This document shows, piece after piece, positions 1 through 7,616 of a stretch of 64,000 nt of DNA. Both the position numbers and the translations under genes were made by a program. Position 1 is the first letter of the stretch. The number at the start of each line of letters is the position of its first letter. The notes below the pieces were generated by a model. It saw only the letters and a list, made by a program, of their open reading frames with translations, did not search any database and was not told the origin of the DNA. This stretch comes from Chitinophaga flava (GTDB taxonomy: Bacteria > Bacteroidota > Bacteroidia > Chitinophagales > Chitinophagaceae), in contig NZ_QFFJ01000001.1 of the NCBI RefSeq assembly GCF_003308995.1, positions 2,542,001 to 2,606,000 on the forward strand. The letters are read 5' to 3'.

Positions 1-1042
1 CGATGGACTGACGTTTATTGCTGCCCGTATAAGGGTTAAAACGTACTACTGAAGTTCCTTTCGCCTGACCAAACTCCACATCCAGCAACAAGGAGAGTTT
101 ATCAGTAATCTGATAGGAGAAGCTGGGGGCCAGACTAAGGCTTCTGGTGAAACCCATGTCCTGGAAGCTTTTTTCGAAGGTAGTAGCTCCGTTAAAACGA
201 AACAGCATGGTTTTGTCTGCATTCACCGGAGTATTCACGTCTACCGTTAGCCGGTTGAAGTTCCAGCTGCCGCCATAGTAGGCCACTTCACCGCCGAAGC
301 CGTTGTAAGGCTTTTTGGTAACACGGTTGTAAAGGCCGCCGTAACTGCTGGACACGTTGGTACCAAACAAGGTGGCAGAGGGTCCTTTAATGGCTTCTAC
401 CCGTTCCAGGTTAGCCGGATCTATAGCAGCAAAAGCTGCACCGGCTACGCCATTGCGGGCATTGGGTTCTGTTTCAAAGCCACGGGAGCGGAAGGTAACC
501 CTGCCCTGGTTGGCCAGCATGGGGATACCAGCTCCGGGCACGTTGCGGGAGATACTGCCCAGATCTACCGCCATCTGTTCTTCTATCAGCTCTTTGGAAA
601 CGATATTGTATACCTGTGGATTCTCCAGGTTTTTTAAAGGCAGACGCGAGATATAAATACTTTCTTTTTTGGAGAATTTATTAGCGTTGCCCACCACTCT
701 TACTTCCTGCAGTGCCTGTATATTTTCTTTGGGAAGCTGATAGTTCAGCACGGTGGTCTGTCCTGCGGTGACTTCAATCGTGAAGTCCTTTTCTGTAGCA
801 CCCAGCATCTGTATGCGGAGTGTATATTTTCCGGGGTTGATGGCATTGAGCTGATAGTCTCCTGTGTTGTTGGTAAGTGTTCCTTTCTGCAGTGCAGGCA
901 GCGACACAGATACCAGCTCCAGTGGCTGGTTGTCCTGCGAGGTCACTTTACCGGAGATACTGCCGGTACCGGATTGCGCCGATAACAGAAAAGGAAAACA
1001 GATCAGTGTGTACAACAGGATACTTCTGATAATAATGCTCAT
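1..1042 (-). CDS. TonB-dependent siderophore-type receptor, 3' end beyond the window
   Basis: Outer-membrane receptor that would import a ferric siderophore or similar ligand using TonB energy. I translated 347 residues from an ATG at 1042 running leftwards off the window, so only the N-terminal third is present. A signal peptide (MSIIIRSILLYTL..., ending near LSAQ) leads into a carboxypeptidase-like regulatory domain (about residues 25-105: SGKVTSQD, GDYQLNAINPG). A plug domain follows, with the siderophore-receptor segment NLERVEAIKGPSATLFG and the start of the barrel (NRVTKKPYNGFGG). There is no STN domain, so it is not a FecA-type signalling receptor. A TACCTTTG box on the minus strand at 1058-1065 gives a leader of about 10 nt and supports this start. 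The ligand cannot be told from the sequence. Confidence 0.9.
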   Translation of the reverse strand, partial: MSIIIRSILLYTLICFPFLLSAQSGTGSISGKVTSQDNQPLELVSVSLPALQKGTLTNNTGDYQLNAINPGKYTLRIQMLGATEKDFTIEVTAGQTTVLNYQLPKENIQALQEVRVVGNANKFSKKESIYISRLPLKNLENPQVYNIVSKELIEEQMAVDLGSISRNVPGAGIPMLANQGRVTFRSRGFETEPNARNGVAGAAFAAIDPANLERVEAIKGPSATLFGTNVSSSYGGLYNRVTKKPYNGFGGEVAYYGGSWNFNRLTVDVNTPVNADKTMLFRFNGATTFEKSFQDMGFTRSLSLAPSFSYQITDKLSLLLDVEFGQAKGTSVVRFNPYTGSNKRQSI

Positions 1043-1057
1043 GCCGTAAAATTTTTG

Positions 1058-1065
1058 CAAAGGTA
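1058..1065 (-). promoter_or_regulatory. -7 box (TACCTTTG) of the TonB receptor gene
   Basis: Exact match to the Bacteroidota -7 element TAnnTTTG, 15 bases before the ATG at 1042. No TTG was found at the usual 19-21 base distance upstream, so this is a half-supported promoter. Confidence 0.4.
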
Positions 1066-1302
1066 GATGCAGAAAGGCCGGGAGGTTGATCAATTCAGGA
1101 ATTTTTGAGACCGGGGATTTATGTATTCGGGAATTTTAACTTTTTGGGGGATTACGTAAATACACTGCGTAAGGTGATTGTACTTTTGGGGAGCATTACC
1201 AACTAGCTATTCTCTATACCTCCTATGAGATAATCGTACACCCTTTTTTTCACCATTATTGCGGGAATACAAACCGTGATGAATCAATCGACTATTGAGA
1301 TT

Positions 1303-1635
1303 ATGAAAAAGATCGTTTTCATGCTTGTTTGTTCTATTTCCATGAAGGCTGTTGCACAAAACAGTGAGACTGCAAACACACCCCGGCAACGGGACAGCCT
1401 TTTTCTGGCAGAAATGTGGGCGAGCCCTGAAGTAATACGGCTGCAGGAACTACTCGACAGCCAGAGCAATGTACGTGCCCACCTCTTCAAACCACTGGCC
1501 GAAAACCTGGCGGCCGGTATACCTGACATTGTTCGAAACAGCCGGACCAATGACAGCATTGGCGGTAACTACGGGAGTAACGGGACATCTGAAAAAATAA
1601 CAACAGAAAAGAAAAAGTCCCGGCGGAAACATTAA
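1303..1635 (+). CDS. small secreted protein, unknown function
   Basis: A 110-residue protein from the ATG at 1303. An in-frame ATG at 1276 is possible, but only the 1303 start gives a clean signal peptide (MKKIVFMLVCSISMKAVAQ, cleavage after AQ). The mature part is polar, with a short predicted helix (RDSLFLAEMWASPEVIRLQELL), a Gly/Asn/Ser stretch, and a strongly basic end (KKKSRRKH). I recognise no family. It stands alone, diverging from the TonB receptor gene and converging on the GreA/Rnk-like gene, with a long hairpin between their stops. A TACTTTTG at 1181-1188 could be a -7 box but lies more than 100 bases upstream. It is real as an open frame with a signal peptide; function is unknown. 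Confidence 0.55.
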   Translation: MKKIVFMLVCSISMKAVAQNSETANTPRQRDSLFLAEMWASPEVIRLQELLDSQSNVRAHLFKPLAENLAAGIPDIVRNSRTNDSIGGNYGSNGTSEKITTEKKKSRRKH

Positions 1636-1660
1636 CCCCGCAATATTCACCCTGAAGAAC

Positions 1661-1717
1661 TGTTGACGGCTGAAATATACCCTTCCCGCAGGCAGGTTTA
1701 TATTTCAACCGTCAACA
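1661..1717. terminator. long hairpin between convergent genes
   Basis: Arms 1661-1679 and 1699-1717 pair over 19 bases with one mismatch (TGTTGACGG... / ...CCGTCAACA) around a 19-base loop. It lies between the stops of the genes ending at 1635 (+) and 1745 (-). A bidirectional terminator is the simplest reading, though neither side has a strong T-run. Confidence 0.55.
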
Positions 1718-1744
1718 TGGGTTCATCGGGTCATTCCTTACCGG

Positions 1745-2152
1745 CTACACAAATGCATTGTTCCTCACCGCTACTACAGCGTAGTATTTTTTTCTGCCCG
1801 ACAATTGCCAGGTAAAACTTTCACCTTCCTGTAACCCCATCAGCGCCAGGCCAAACAACGACAGCGCGGAAATACTTCCGTCATGCTCGTCGGCATCACC
1901 AGGCGGCACCAGCTTGTATTCCAGATTAATCCGGTTTACCGTGTCACGGATGATAACCGTAGAATACAAACGGGAAACACTGTTGGGAAATTCTTCTGTG
2001 CCGAGTATACTGGCACCGTTTATCTTTTCCAGTTGTGCCTGTTGCAAATGCTGATCATACATCAGTTCCGGAGTACTTTTTTTAAGATGGTCCAGCAACA
2101 ATTCATAATCTTTTTTCAACAGCAGGAGAGATGTTTTATTTGCAGTAGTCAT
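1745..2152 (-). CDS. GreA/GreB C-terminal-domain protein (Rnk-like)
   Basis: A 135-residue protein from the ATG at 2152 (MTTANKTSLLLLKKDYELL). A longer frame to 2209 exists, but its extra residues look like untranslated leader. The N-terminal half is a short helical region. The C-terminal half (about 50-130) has the GreA/GreB C-terminal FKBP-like pattern: TVIIRDTVNRINLEYKLV, the DADEHDGSISALSLFGLALMG segment, and GESFTWQL. The Gre coiled coil that reaches into RNA polymerase is missing or much reduced, which fits Rnk-type regulators that bind RNA polymerase without cleavage activity. It is a single gene with no operon partners. The family call is good; the role in this organism is inferred. 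Confidence 0.75.
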   Translation of the reverse strand: MTTANKTSLLLLKKDYELLLDHLKKSTPELMYDQHLQQAQLEKINGASILGTEEFPNSVSRLYSTVIIRDTVNRINLEYKLVPPGDADEHDGSISALSLFGLALMGLQEGESFTWQLSGRKKYYAVVAVRNNAFV

Positions 2153-2491
2153 GATGTTATACGTATTATAAGACAATAGATTCCCGGTTGCACACCGGAG
2201 TGGCGGCAACGGTCAACAGGCATGCAGTCGCCCGCTATGACAGGCAACAAACACGCAACGGCCACCGCACCTGGATGTGCGGGCCATACATAAATATCCC
2301 CGTTCCGTCAGTAACCAACGGAGCGGGGATTAATTATTGAAGTCTTTATAATTTGAAAAGGCGTAAAGTCTGCCACTGATGAATGGCGTAACGCCTGCCA
2401 GTTGAAAGAGATTGGCAGGAGAGAAGAAAATGAATATGGAAAAAAGATTTTTCACGAACGATAAAGATACTGAAAAACGGAGACTTCTCCA
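2153..2491. other. intergenic region between the Rnk-like and GNAT genes
   Basis: 339 bases holding the hairpin at 2296-2330. I found no convincing open frame, RNA gene or consensus promoter in the rest. Confidence 0.5.
2296..2330 (-). terminator. terminator hairpin downstream of the GNAT gene
   Basis: Arms ATCCCCGTTCCGT (2296-2308) and ACGGAGCGGGGAT (2318-2330) pair over 13 bases with one G-T pair and a 9-base loop. It lies 160 bases past the stop of the minus-strand acetyltransferase gene and is AT-rich on both flanks. Confidence 0.55.
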
Positions 2492-3058
2492 TTAAGCCTT
2501 ATCTGTCGCCTGTTTTCCGGTATACTCTTCTTTGGTAATCTGATACACAAAATTATGTCTTGTTGCTTCGCCATAATAAGCAACATCTTCTTCTCTCACC
2601 TTCCTGGCACCCAGCCTGGTGATTGCTATCTGTGAACGGACATTGGAAGCACCTACATGGAAATACACACTATCCACATACTGAAAAATATAATCCAGCA
2701 TCAGGTGCTTTACCACAGGATTTAATCCTTTGCCCCAATAACAGGTTGCATAAAACGTATAGCCGATCAAGATAGTGTTGTCGGATGGATTATAATCGTA
2801 GAAACGGGTACTTCCGGCTATTGCACCTGTTTTTTTATCAATGATCTTAAAGGCTCCGCCACTTTTTATGGCACCTTCAAAAAAAAGCTGAAATACGTCC
2901 CTTTTCCAGCGGTCTTTATTCGGATGCTGCTCCCATATCTTTTCATCGGAAGCTGTCTCGTAAAGGGCTTCAAAATCCGATTCCTGCAGGGGTATTAACT
3001 GCAGGTCATCATTCCCGAGGGTAGGTTGTGTATTTATATTCATATCAGTAGGATTCAA
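2492..3058 (-). CDS. GNAT-family N-acetyltransferase (RimJ/RimL type)
   Basis: A 188-residue acetyl-CoA-dependent N-acetyltransferase of the RimJ/RimL branch. The order of elements is typical: LQLIPLQESDFEALYE at the start; a beta strand with SGGAFKIIDKKTGAIAGSTRF; IGYTFYATCYWGKGLNPVVK, which carries the acetyl-CoA pyrophosphate-binding turn in the form WGKGLN in place of the canonical RGxGxG; then VHVGASNVRSQ and ITRLGARKVREE near the end. The first ATG at 3058 is used; MNINTQ five codons later would serve equally well. It is a single gene with its own downstream hairpin. Members of this branch modify ribosomal proteins, antibiotics or small amines; the substrate here is unknown. Confidence 0.85.
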   Translation of the reverse strand: MNPTDMNINTQPTLGNDDLQLIPLQESDFEALYETASDEKIWEQHPNKDRWKRDVFQLFFEGAIKSGGAFKIIDKKTGAIAGSTRFYDYNPSDNTILIGYTFYATCYWGKGLNPVVKHLMLDYIFQYVDSVYFHVGASNVRSQIAITRLGARKVREEDVAYYGEATRHNFVYQITKEEYTGKQATDKA

Positions 3059-3192
3059 TTTCTATGCAAAACTACTTTTCATATAAATGATACCTGTACA
3101 CCAATCGGGAGAAAACGGATAGTCCGGTTTACAGGCACAACAGTTGTGTGTGTTTTGAATGGAGCCAGCGGAAGATAACGGGTTTAACCAGG

Positions 3193-3774
3193 TTATTTCC
3201 CTGTAATCAGGCAGTTCCGGTCAGGATTCAGATAATCCAGTTGTTTCTCTTCAAATAATTGTTCTAAAGCTTCACAACCATTTTCAATCTTATAATCTCT
3301 TTCTTCCTTTGTGATTGGAATGAGCCAATAACAATGAATCTGACGGCCCTCGAAGTTAAAAAATGCCAGGTCGTCTTTGTCGAGGTAAGGTAATGATATG
3401 AAAGCATGATCACATACGGAGCTATCCAACCACGGCTGACCCACATTGACTGTATGATGAATATTTAAGGGACGACCAGTTCTATGGTAGGACGCACAGT
3501 ATGTCATCAATTCTACCAGCTTATGATCAGCCTTTGGGGAAAATACAAATAACTCAATCAGGTTGTCATCCATTCTGTCGGCAGACATCCCTACAGTACA
3601 ATAAACAAATGCGTTGTGGCGGCTGTTGGGAGGGATTTCAAGTACATAGAAGTCAGGATGCAGTTTTTCTTTGGGGCCTTTATCGAGTATATTTTTTCTT
3701 CCCTCCACACCAAAATATTGTTGGTAGTGTTGTTCAAGCTGGTTTATATATTGTCTGGAATCTGGTATCTGCAT
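3193..3774 (-). CDS. SUFU (suppressor of fused) domain protein
   Basis: 193 residues, almost entirely one SUFU-like domain. Recognisable segments are LHPDFYVLEIPPNSRHNAFVY, the central GRPLNIHHTVNVGQPW, SVCDHAFISLPYLDKDDLAFF, then YWLIPITKEERDYK with ENGCEALEQLFEE near the C-terminus. There is no signal peptide or membrane segment. In bacteria this fold is best known as an immunity protein in polymorphic-toxin systems, but no toxin, secretion gene or other immunity gene is visible beside it. The family is clear from the motif order; an immunity role is only inference here. Confidence 0.8.
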   Translation of the reverse strand: MQIPDSRQYINQLEQHYQQYFGVEGRKNILDKGPKEKLHPDFYVLEIPPNSRHNAFVYCTVGMSADRMDDNLIELFVFSPKADHKLVELMTYCASYHRTGRPLNIHHTVNVGQPWLDSSVCDHAFISLPYLDKDDLAFFNFEGRQIHCYWLIPITKEERDYKIENGCEALEQLFEEKQLDYLNPDRNCLITGK

Positions 3775-3845
3775 CGAATATCCTTGATATCAATTTTTCT
3801 CTTTTTACGAAAGCCCTCGGGGTAATATCAGAATTTTATACAAAA

Positions 3846-3886
3846 GAAAAAGGGACCAATCATCATGAAGCTGATTGGTCCCTTTT
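3846..3886 (-). terminator. rho-independent terminator of tRNA-Ser
   Basis: A near-perfect stem, AAAAGGGACCAATCA paired with TGATTGGTCCCTTTT, with a 9-base loop (arms 3847-3862 and 3872-3886). On the minus strand it starts a few bases after the tRNA 3' end and runs into a T-rich tract. Confidence 0.9.
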
Positions 3887-3889
3887 CTG

Positions 3890-3978
3890 CGGTGAGGGAG
3901 GGATTCGAACCCTCGGTACAGTTTAACCCGTACGACGGTTTAGCAAACCGTTCCTTTCGGCCACTCAGGCACCTCACC
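3890..3978 (-). tRNA. tRNA-Ser (anticodon GCU)
   Basis: Read on the minus strand, the acceptor arms GGTGAGG and CCTCACC pair perfectly with discriminator G at 3890. The anticodon stem ACGGT/ACCGT encloses the loop TTGCTAA, giving anticodon GCU, which reads AGC/AGU serine codons. The T-arm GAGGGTTCGAATCCCTC is intact and a long variable arm lies between, as expected for a class II tRNA. CCA is not encoded and must be added afterwards. It has its own promoter at 4001-4030 and terminator at 3846-3886, so it is a single-gene transcription unit. Confidence 0.97.
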
Positions 3979-4000
3979 GTGTATATCCCTGAAGGGGTTG

Positions 4001-4030
4001 CAAAAATAGGAAAAGTTTTATATTCACCAA
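4001..4030 (-). promoter_or_regulatory. Bacteroidota promoter of tRNA-Ser
   Basis: On the minus strand, TTG (4028-4030), exactly 19 bases, then TATTTTTG (4001-4008). This matches the phylum's -33/-7 consensus in both boxes and spacing. Transcription would start around 3995, about 16 bases before the mature tRNA 5' end. Confidence 0.8.
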
Positions 4031-4242
4031 AAGCATTTCTATTTTTTTTGAAAAATTTTCTGAAATACCGGATTTCAGGAGGGTGAGCGGAGCAGGCGAC
4101 AGTGGATCAGCGTGGCCAATTTCTGCCTTTCATGCTGCACCAGCAACGAACAAAACGCTTTCTGGTAAAGGGTTTCCGGGTGTCCCCCAATAATTTAAAT
4201 CCGCCGCCGGCCTTTTCTATTTTAATTTGCCTTCCAGCTTTT

Positions 4243-4470
4243 TTATTTTTTATAGAACATCATAAAAAAGGGATTTTCCCGGGAGAATGATTTATCCATT
4301 GCCAGAAAAAACACTTCTTTTCCGGGATGCAGTATGATCGCATCGCCTGGCTGTCCTTATTTTTCAGCCAGCGAAACTTATCCGGTTCAGGCGGATAGCA
4401 TCCGGCATTATCTCCAGCTCTTTTACCAGCAACTTTCCGCTGCTACCAACACTTATTGACGGGTGCTGTT
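4243..4470 (-). pseudogene. probable decayed gene remnant in three frames
   Basis: Reading the minus strand downstream of the membrane-protein gene, three consecutive stretches look coding but sit in three different frames. These are GKLLVKELEIMPDAIRLN (frame a, about 4440-4385), then DKFRWLKNKDSQ (frame b), then DAIILHPGKEVFFLAMDKS running on to FFMMFYKK and a TAA at 4243-4245 (frame c). Joined, they read as one plausible C-terminal region of about 70 residues, which suggests two frameshifts in a once-intact gene. I do not recognise the family. The alternative is chance coding-like composition; the smooth join of frames b and c makes that less likely. Confidence 0.35.
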
Positions 4471-4986
4471 ATCATAGACCAACCGGTAAATATGAGGATA
4501 TTCCGGGAGATAGACCACTCCCACAGGCTCGTCTTTGTAATGCGGTTTCCCAGCTTCTCCGGCTCTGTAGCCATATAGTTCGAGTTGTTTTTTATCGCGT
4601 GTGGTAAAACGGACGATTATATTTTCGGTCGCACCACCCCGGTGAGTACGATATATCCCACCTTCGATGGTACCTGCTGTTGTCACGCCATGTTCTGCAA
4701 ACAGCTTTTCTTCCCGCTGGCTGCTAATACGATAGAAGACCACACTGCCAACAATAGCAGCGGCTCCCCACAAAAAGTACAGTATATAACGCCGGTTTTT
4801 ATCTCCTTTTTCTGGTATGACATGATACGCGCGTACCGTCTGCACCAGGCACAATGCGGTCAGCAGCCCTCCAGCCAGGGACACCATAAGTCTGTCTTCA
4901 TGATAAGCAGGAACAGAGATCTGATAACCAAACAAATAAATGATCAGTATTAACAGGATAGCCCATATGACGATGCGAATGTTCAT
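4453..4986 (-). CDS. membrane protein, DUF3592-like, unknown function
   Basis: 177 residues with three hydrophobic segments in the first half: about 4-26 (IVIWAILLILIIYLFGY), 35-55 (MVSLAGGLLTALCLVQTV) and 67-86 (YILYFLWGAAAIVGSVVFY). A soluble C-terminal part follows (about 88-177) with GTIEGGIYRTHRGG, IIVRFTTRDKKQLELYGY and VGVVYLPEYPHIYRLV. The end resembles DUF3592-type proteins, in which a small beta domain follows one or more membrane helices. No partner gene is adjacent on this strand, and the remnant at 4243-4470 follows directly. No function can be assigned. Confidence 0.65.
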   Translation of the reverse strand: MNIRIVIWAILLILIIYLFGYQISVPAYHEDRLMVSLAGGLLTALCLVQTVRAYHVIPEKGDKNRRYILYFLWGAAAIVGSVVFYRISSQREEKLFAEHGVTTAGTIEGGIYRTHRGGATENIIVRFTTRDKKQLELYGYRAGEAGKPHYKDEPVGVVYLPEYPHIYRLVYDNSTRQ

Positions 4987-5041
4987 AGAAAGGGTTTAAG
5001 TCGACATAACCTGTAAAATACGACAATACTTCGTTATAAAA

Positions 5042-5072
5042 GTAATGCCGTCCTGTGGAGGAACGGCATTAC
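5042..5072 (-). terminator. terminator of dnaA
   Basis: GTAATGCCGT (5042-5051) pairs perfectly with ACGGCATTAC (5063-5072), extended inwards by CCT/AGG. On the minus strand it is followed by a short T-rich run (TTTTATAA). It begins 25 bases past the dnaA stop. Confidence 0.75.
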
Positions 5073-5096
5073 ATAAATAGGTCATGGGGATTGGCT

Positions 5097-6530
5097 TTAC
5101 ATAGCAGCCAGCTGTACTTTTTGCTGTAATTCGATGACGCTGTCACGGAAATTATTATCGGTGTCCATCAGGTCTTTTACGGTCTGACAGCTGTGGATCA
5201 CGGTAGTATGGTCCCTTCCGCCGAAGTGTTCTCCGATGGTTTTCAGTGAATTTTTTGTAAATGATTTTGCCAGGTACATGGTTATCTGTCTCGCCTGTAC
5301 GATCTCGCGTTTGCGTGTTTTCTGCAGCAGTTTGTCGTATGGTACATCAAAGTATTCGCAGACCATTTTCTGGATACTTTCGATGGTGATTTCTTTGGAA
5401 GAAGTTTTGACGAAAGACTTCAGTACTCTTTTAGCGAGTTCCAGATCAATCTCTTTGCGGTTCAGGGAAGACTGTGCCAGCAGGGAGATAAGAGCGCCTT
5501 CAAGTTCACGTACGTTGGTCTGGATATTATAGGCCACGTATTTCACTACTTCTTTAGGCATTTCCAATCCATCATTTCTCATTTTGAGTTCCAGAATTTC
5601 CATTCTGGTTTCAAAATCAGGGATCTGGATATCGGCGCTGAGGCCCCAGCGGAAGCGGCTCAGCAGGCGTTCCTGCACACCGTCCAGGTCTTTGGGCGCT
5701 TTATCGGAGGTAAGGATCAGTTGTTTGCCGGATTGATGCAGATGGTTGAAGATCGCGAAAAACGCGTCCTGTGTTTTTTCTGCGCGGGCAAAGAACTGGA
5801 TGTCATCTACGATCAGTACATCTATCAGTTGATAGAAGTGAATGAAATCGTTGATGATATTATTTTTAGAGTGATCAATAAACTGATTGATAAATTTTTC
5901 CGCGCTCACATACAGTACAGCCTTATTCGGATGAATACGCTTTACTTCATTGCCCACGGCCTGTGCGAGGTGTGTTTTACCTAATCCTACACCACCGTAA
6001 ATAACGAGTGGGTTGAAGGAAGTACCACCTGGTTTTTCTGCCACCGTTTTTCCTGCACGGCGAGCCACACGATTACAATCTCCTTCAATATACGCGTCAA
6101 ACGTATAGTTGGGATTGAGCTGCGAATCTATCTGTACCCGTTTGATACCAGGGATTACAAAAGGATTCTTAACCGGATTATGTATTGTTAGCGGGAAGTC
6201 AACCTCATTATCTTTCTGGGGTTTGACAAACTGCGTCGGCATGTTGACCGTTCTGGGATGCTGGTGTGGTGTACCGTTTTCCACTACAATGCGGTATTCC
6301 AACCGGGCTTCTTTACCTAATTCTCTTTTAATTGTTTTCCCTAACAATCCCACATAATGCTCTTCAAGATATTCATAAAAGAATTGGCTGGGGACCTGGA
6401 TGGTTAAAACATTGTTTTCAAGTTTAATGGGCTTAATAGGTTCAAACCAAGTTTTAAACGGCTGCCATTCCACAATATCCCTAATTATATTAAGACACCT
6501 TTCCCAAACTTGTTCGCAAGTTTTATTCAT
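5097..6530 (-). CDS. dnaA: chromosomal replication initiator DnaA
   Basis: 477 residues with all four DnaA domains. Domain I (about 1-80) has the DnaB/DnaA contact region (CEQVWERCLNIIRDIV, FKTWFEPI). A variable linker spans about 85-130. The AAA+ domain has Walker A GGVGLGKTH (179-187), Walker B VLIVDDIQF (238-246), and the sensor region LSRFRWGLSADIQIPD. Domain IV has the DNA-binding signature GGRDHTTVIHSCQTV (437-451), which contacts DnaA boxes. Length and motifs are normal. ATP-DnaA opens the origin and loads DnaB. The gene is transcribed away from a long AT-rich intergenic region and ends at its own hairpin terminator. Confidence 0.99.
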   Translation of the reverse strand: MNKTCEQVWERCLNIIRDIVEWQPFKTWFEPIKPIKLENNVLTIQVPSQFFYEYLEEHYVGLLGKTIKRELGKEARLEYRIVVENGTPHQHPRTVNMPTQFVKPQKDNEVDFPLTIHNPVKNPFVIPGIKRVQIDSQLNPNYTFDAYIEGDCNRVARRAGKTVAEKPGGTSFNPLVIYGGVGLGKTHLAQAVGNEVKRIHPNKAVLYVSAEKFINQFIDHSKNNIINDFIHFYQLIDVLIVDDIQFFARAEKTQDAFFAIFNHLHQSGKQLILTSDKAPKDLDGVQERLLSRFRWGLSADIQIPDFETRMEILELKMRNDGLEMPKEVVKYVAYNIQTNVRELEGALISLLAQSSLNRKEIDLELAKRVLKSFVKTSSKEITIESIQKMVCEYFDVPYDKLLQKTRKREIVQARQITMYLAKSFTKNSLKTIGEHFGGRDHTTVIHSCQTVKDLMDTDNNFRDSVIELQQKVQLAAM

Positions 6531-7086
6531 TGAGATAAAATAAATTAGTTGTTTCTTAATTAAGGATGCTGCTTAGTTCTCGAATTCTAAATTCCTCAAC
6601 GCAGGATGTTGAAAAATTTTCAGACAGGACGACGAATATCTGTAGAAAATGTTGAAAAAAAAAATTTATCTACCCTTGTTTATATTCTCCGGACAACAGT
6701 GTGTCAATACTGTGTCATGCCCTGCTGCCAGTGCTTTACAGCACTAACGTTGCACTGTTTTAAGTACCATAAATACTGTTGATTAGCAACATCTTTGTCT
6801 CTCTCATTGTCCTTTTTATCATAAATATGGATATATACCTGATAAAATAATATCGCACCTTCTCATCGCAAAAAAATCCAGCGCAGAAAACAGGTGAGAT
6901 ATTCACAATTTTTTCTGCGAGGGTGCAAAACTATGTTAGTATCTCCATTTAAAAAAATGTGTTTGTAATTAGTTATTACCAGACAATTTTTTTATATATC
7001 CCGCGCAGGGTTTAAATAAAAAATATTTGCCCGCACTTGGCCGAATGCTGTATCTTTGATCCTTCTGAATTTTAAATTAAATTTTT
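6531..7086. other. 556-bp AT-rich dnaA intergenic region, candidate oriC
   Basis: Gene-free stretch between divergent dnaA and the DUF3127 gene. On the minus strand it holds three close DnaA-box-like 9-mers: TTTTCAACA (6607-6615), TTTTCTACA (6641-6649) and TTTTCAACA (6650-6658), the last two directly abutting. On the plus strand TTATCTACC lies at 6666-6674. Each is about 7/9 to the canonical TTATCCACA; no exact box was seen. A nested inverted repeat occupies about 6855-6926. The arrangement suits either an origin or DnaA autoregulation of its own promoter. Strand-skew data would decide. Confidence 0.4.
7026..7058 (+). promoter_or_regulatory. promoter of the DUF3127 gene
   Basis: TTTG at 7026-7029, 21 bases, then TATCTTTG at 7051-7058, an exact TAnnTTTG -7 box. 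It places the start of transcription about 22 bases before the ATG at 7087. Confidence 0.65.
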
Positions 7087-7470
7087 ATGAGTTTTGAAAT
7101 TACCGGAAAGCTGATTGTGAAGTACAACACGGTACAACGCAGCGAAACTTTTAAAACAAGAGAGTTCGTTATCGAGAAATCCGATGATATCAATGGCCGT
7201 GTTATCAACAACTATATCAAATTCCAGTCCGTACAGGACCGTACAGGTATCGTTGACCGGTTCAATGAAGGTGAAAACGTTAAAGTTTATTTCAATATCA
7301 AAGGTACCAGATGGGAAAAAGATGGTAAAGTTAACTACATCACCAACCTGGATGCATGGCGTATGGAATCTGTAATGGCCGCTCCTGCCGGCTCAGACCC
7401 AATGCCTAACTACAATACTCCGCAAATGCCCGCTGGTGGCAACGATGGTGGCGACGATCTGCCGTTTTAA
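7087..7470 (+). CDS. DUF3127 protein, SSB-like OB fold with acidic tail
   Basis: 127 residues. The first 95 form a DUF3127 domain (MSFEITGKLIVKYNTVQ, FKTREFVIEK, NYIKFQSVQDR, VKVYFNIKGTRWEKDGK), a Bacteroidota family with the look of a single-stranded-DNA-binding OB fold. The tail is Pro/Gly/Asn-rich and ends DDLPF, closely resembling the acidic DDxPF tip by which bacterial SSB recruits replication and repair proteins. It lies head-to-head with dnaA across the candidate origin. The family and tail are plain in the sequence; DNA binding is inferred from these and from position. Confidence 0.85.
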   Translation: MSFEITGKLIVKYNTVQRSETFKTREFVIEKSDDINGRVINNYIKFQSVQDRTGIVDRFNEGENVKVYFNIKGTRWEKDGKVNYITNLDAWRMESVMAAPAGSDPMPNYNTPQMPAGGNDGGDDLPF

Positions 7471-7497
7471 TCCATCCCGGAACAACACCTTATTGCC

Positions 7498-7545
7498 AAG
7501 AGCTTAGCGTATAATGATTATATATACATTATCCGCTAAGCTCTT
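7498..7545 (+). terminator. terminator of the DUF3127 gene
   Basis: AAGAGCTTAGCG (7498-7509) pairs perfectly with CGCTAAGCTCTT (7534-7545), with an inner ATAATG/CATTAT pairing. It lies 27 bases past the stop; the T-run after it is weak. Confidence 0.6.
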
Positions 7546-7616
7546 CGTTATAAACTAACCATGCAAATTTTATAATTTATAACTCTTTTTAGGATAACTC
7601 CCTAACTAGTTTTTTC

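Noticed and set aside
4102..4290. 62-codon plus-strand frame in the tRNA upstream region
   Set aside because: Low-complexity composition, no promoter; the opposite strand carries more convincing coding remnants.
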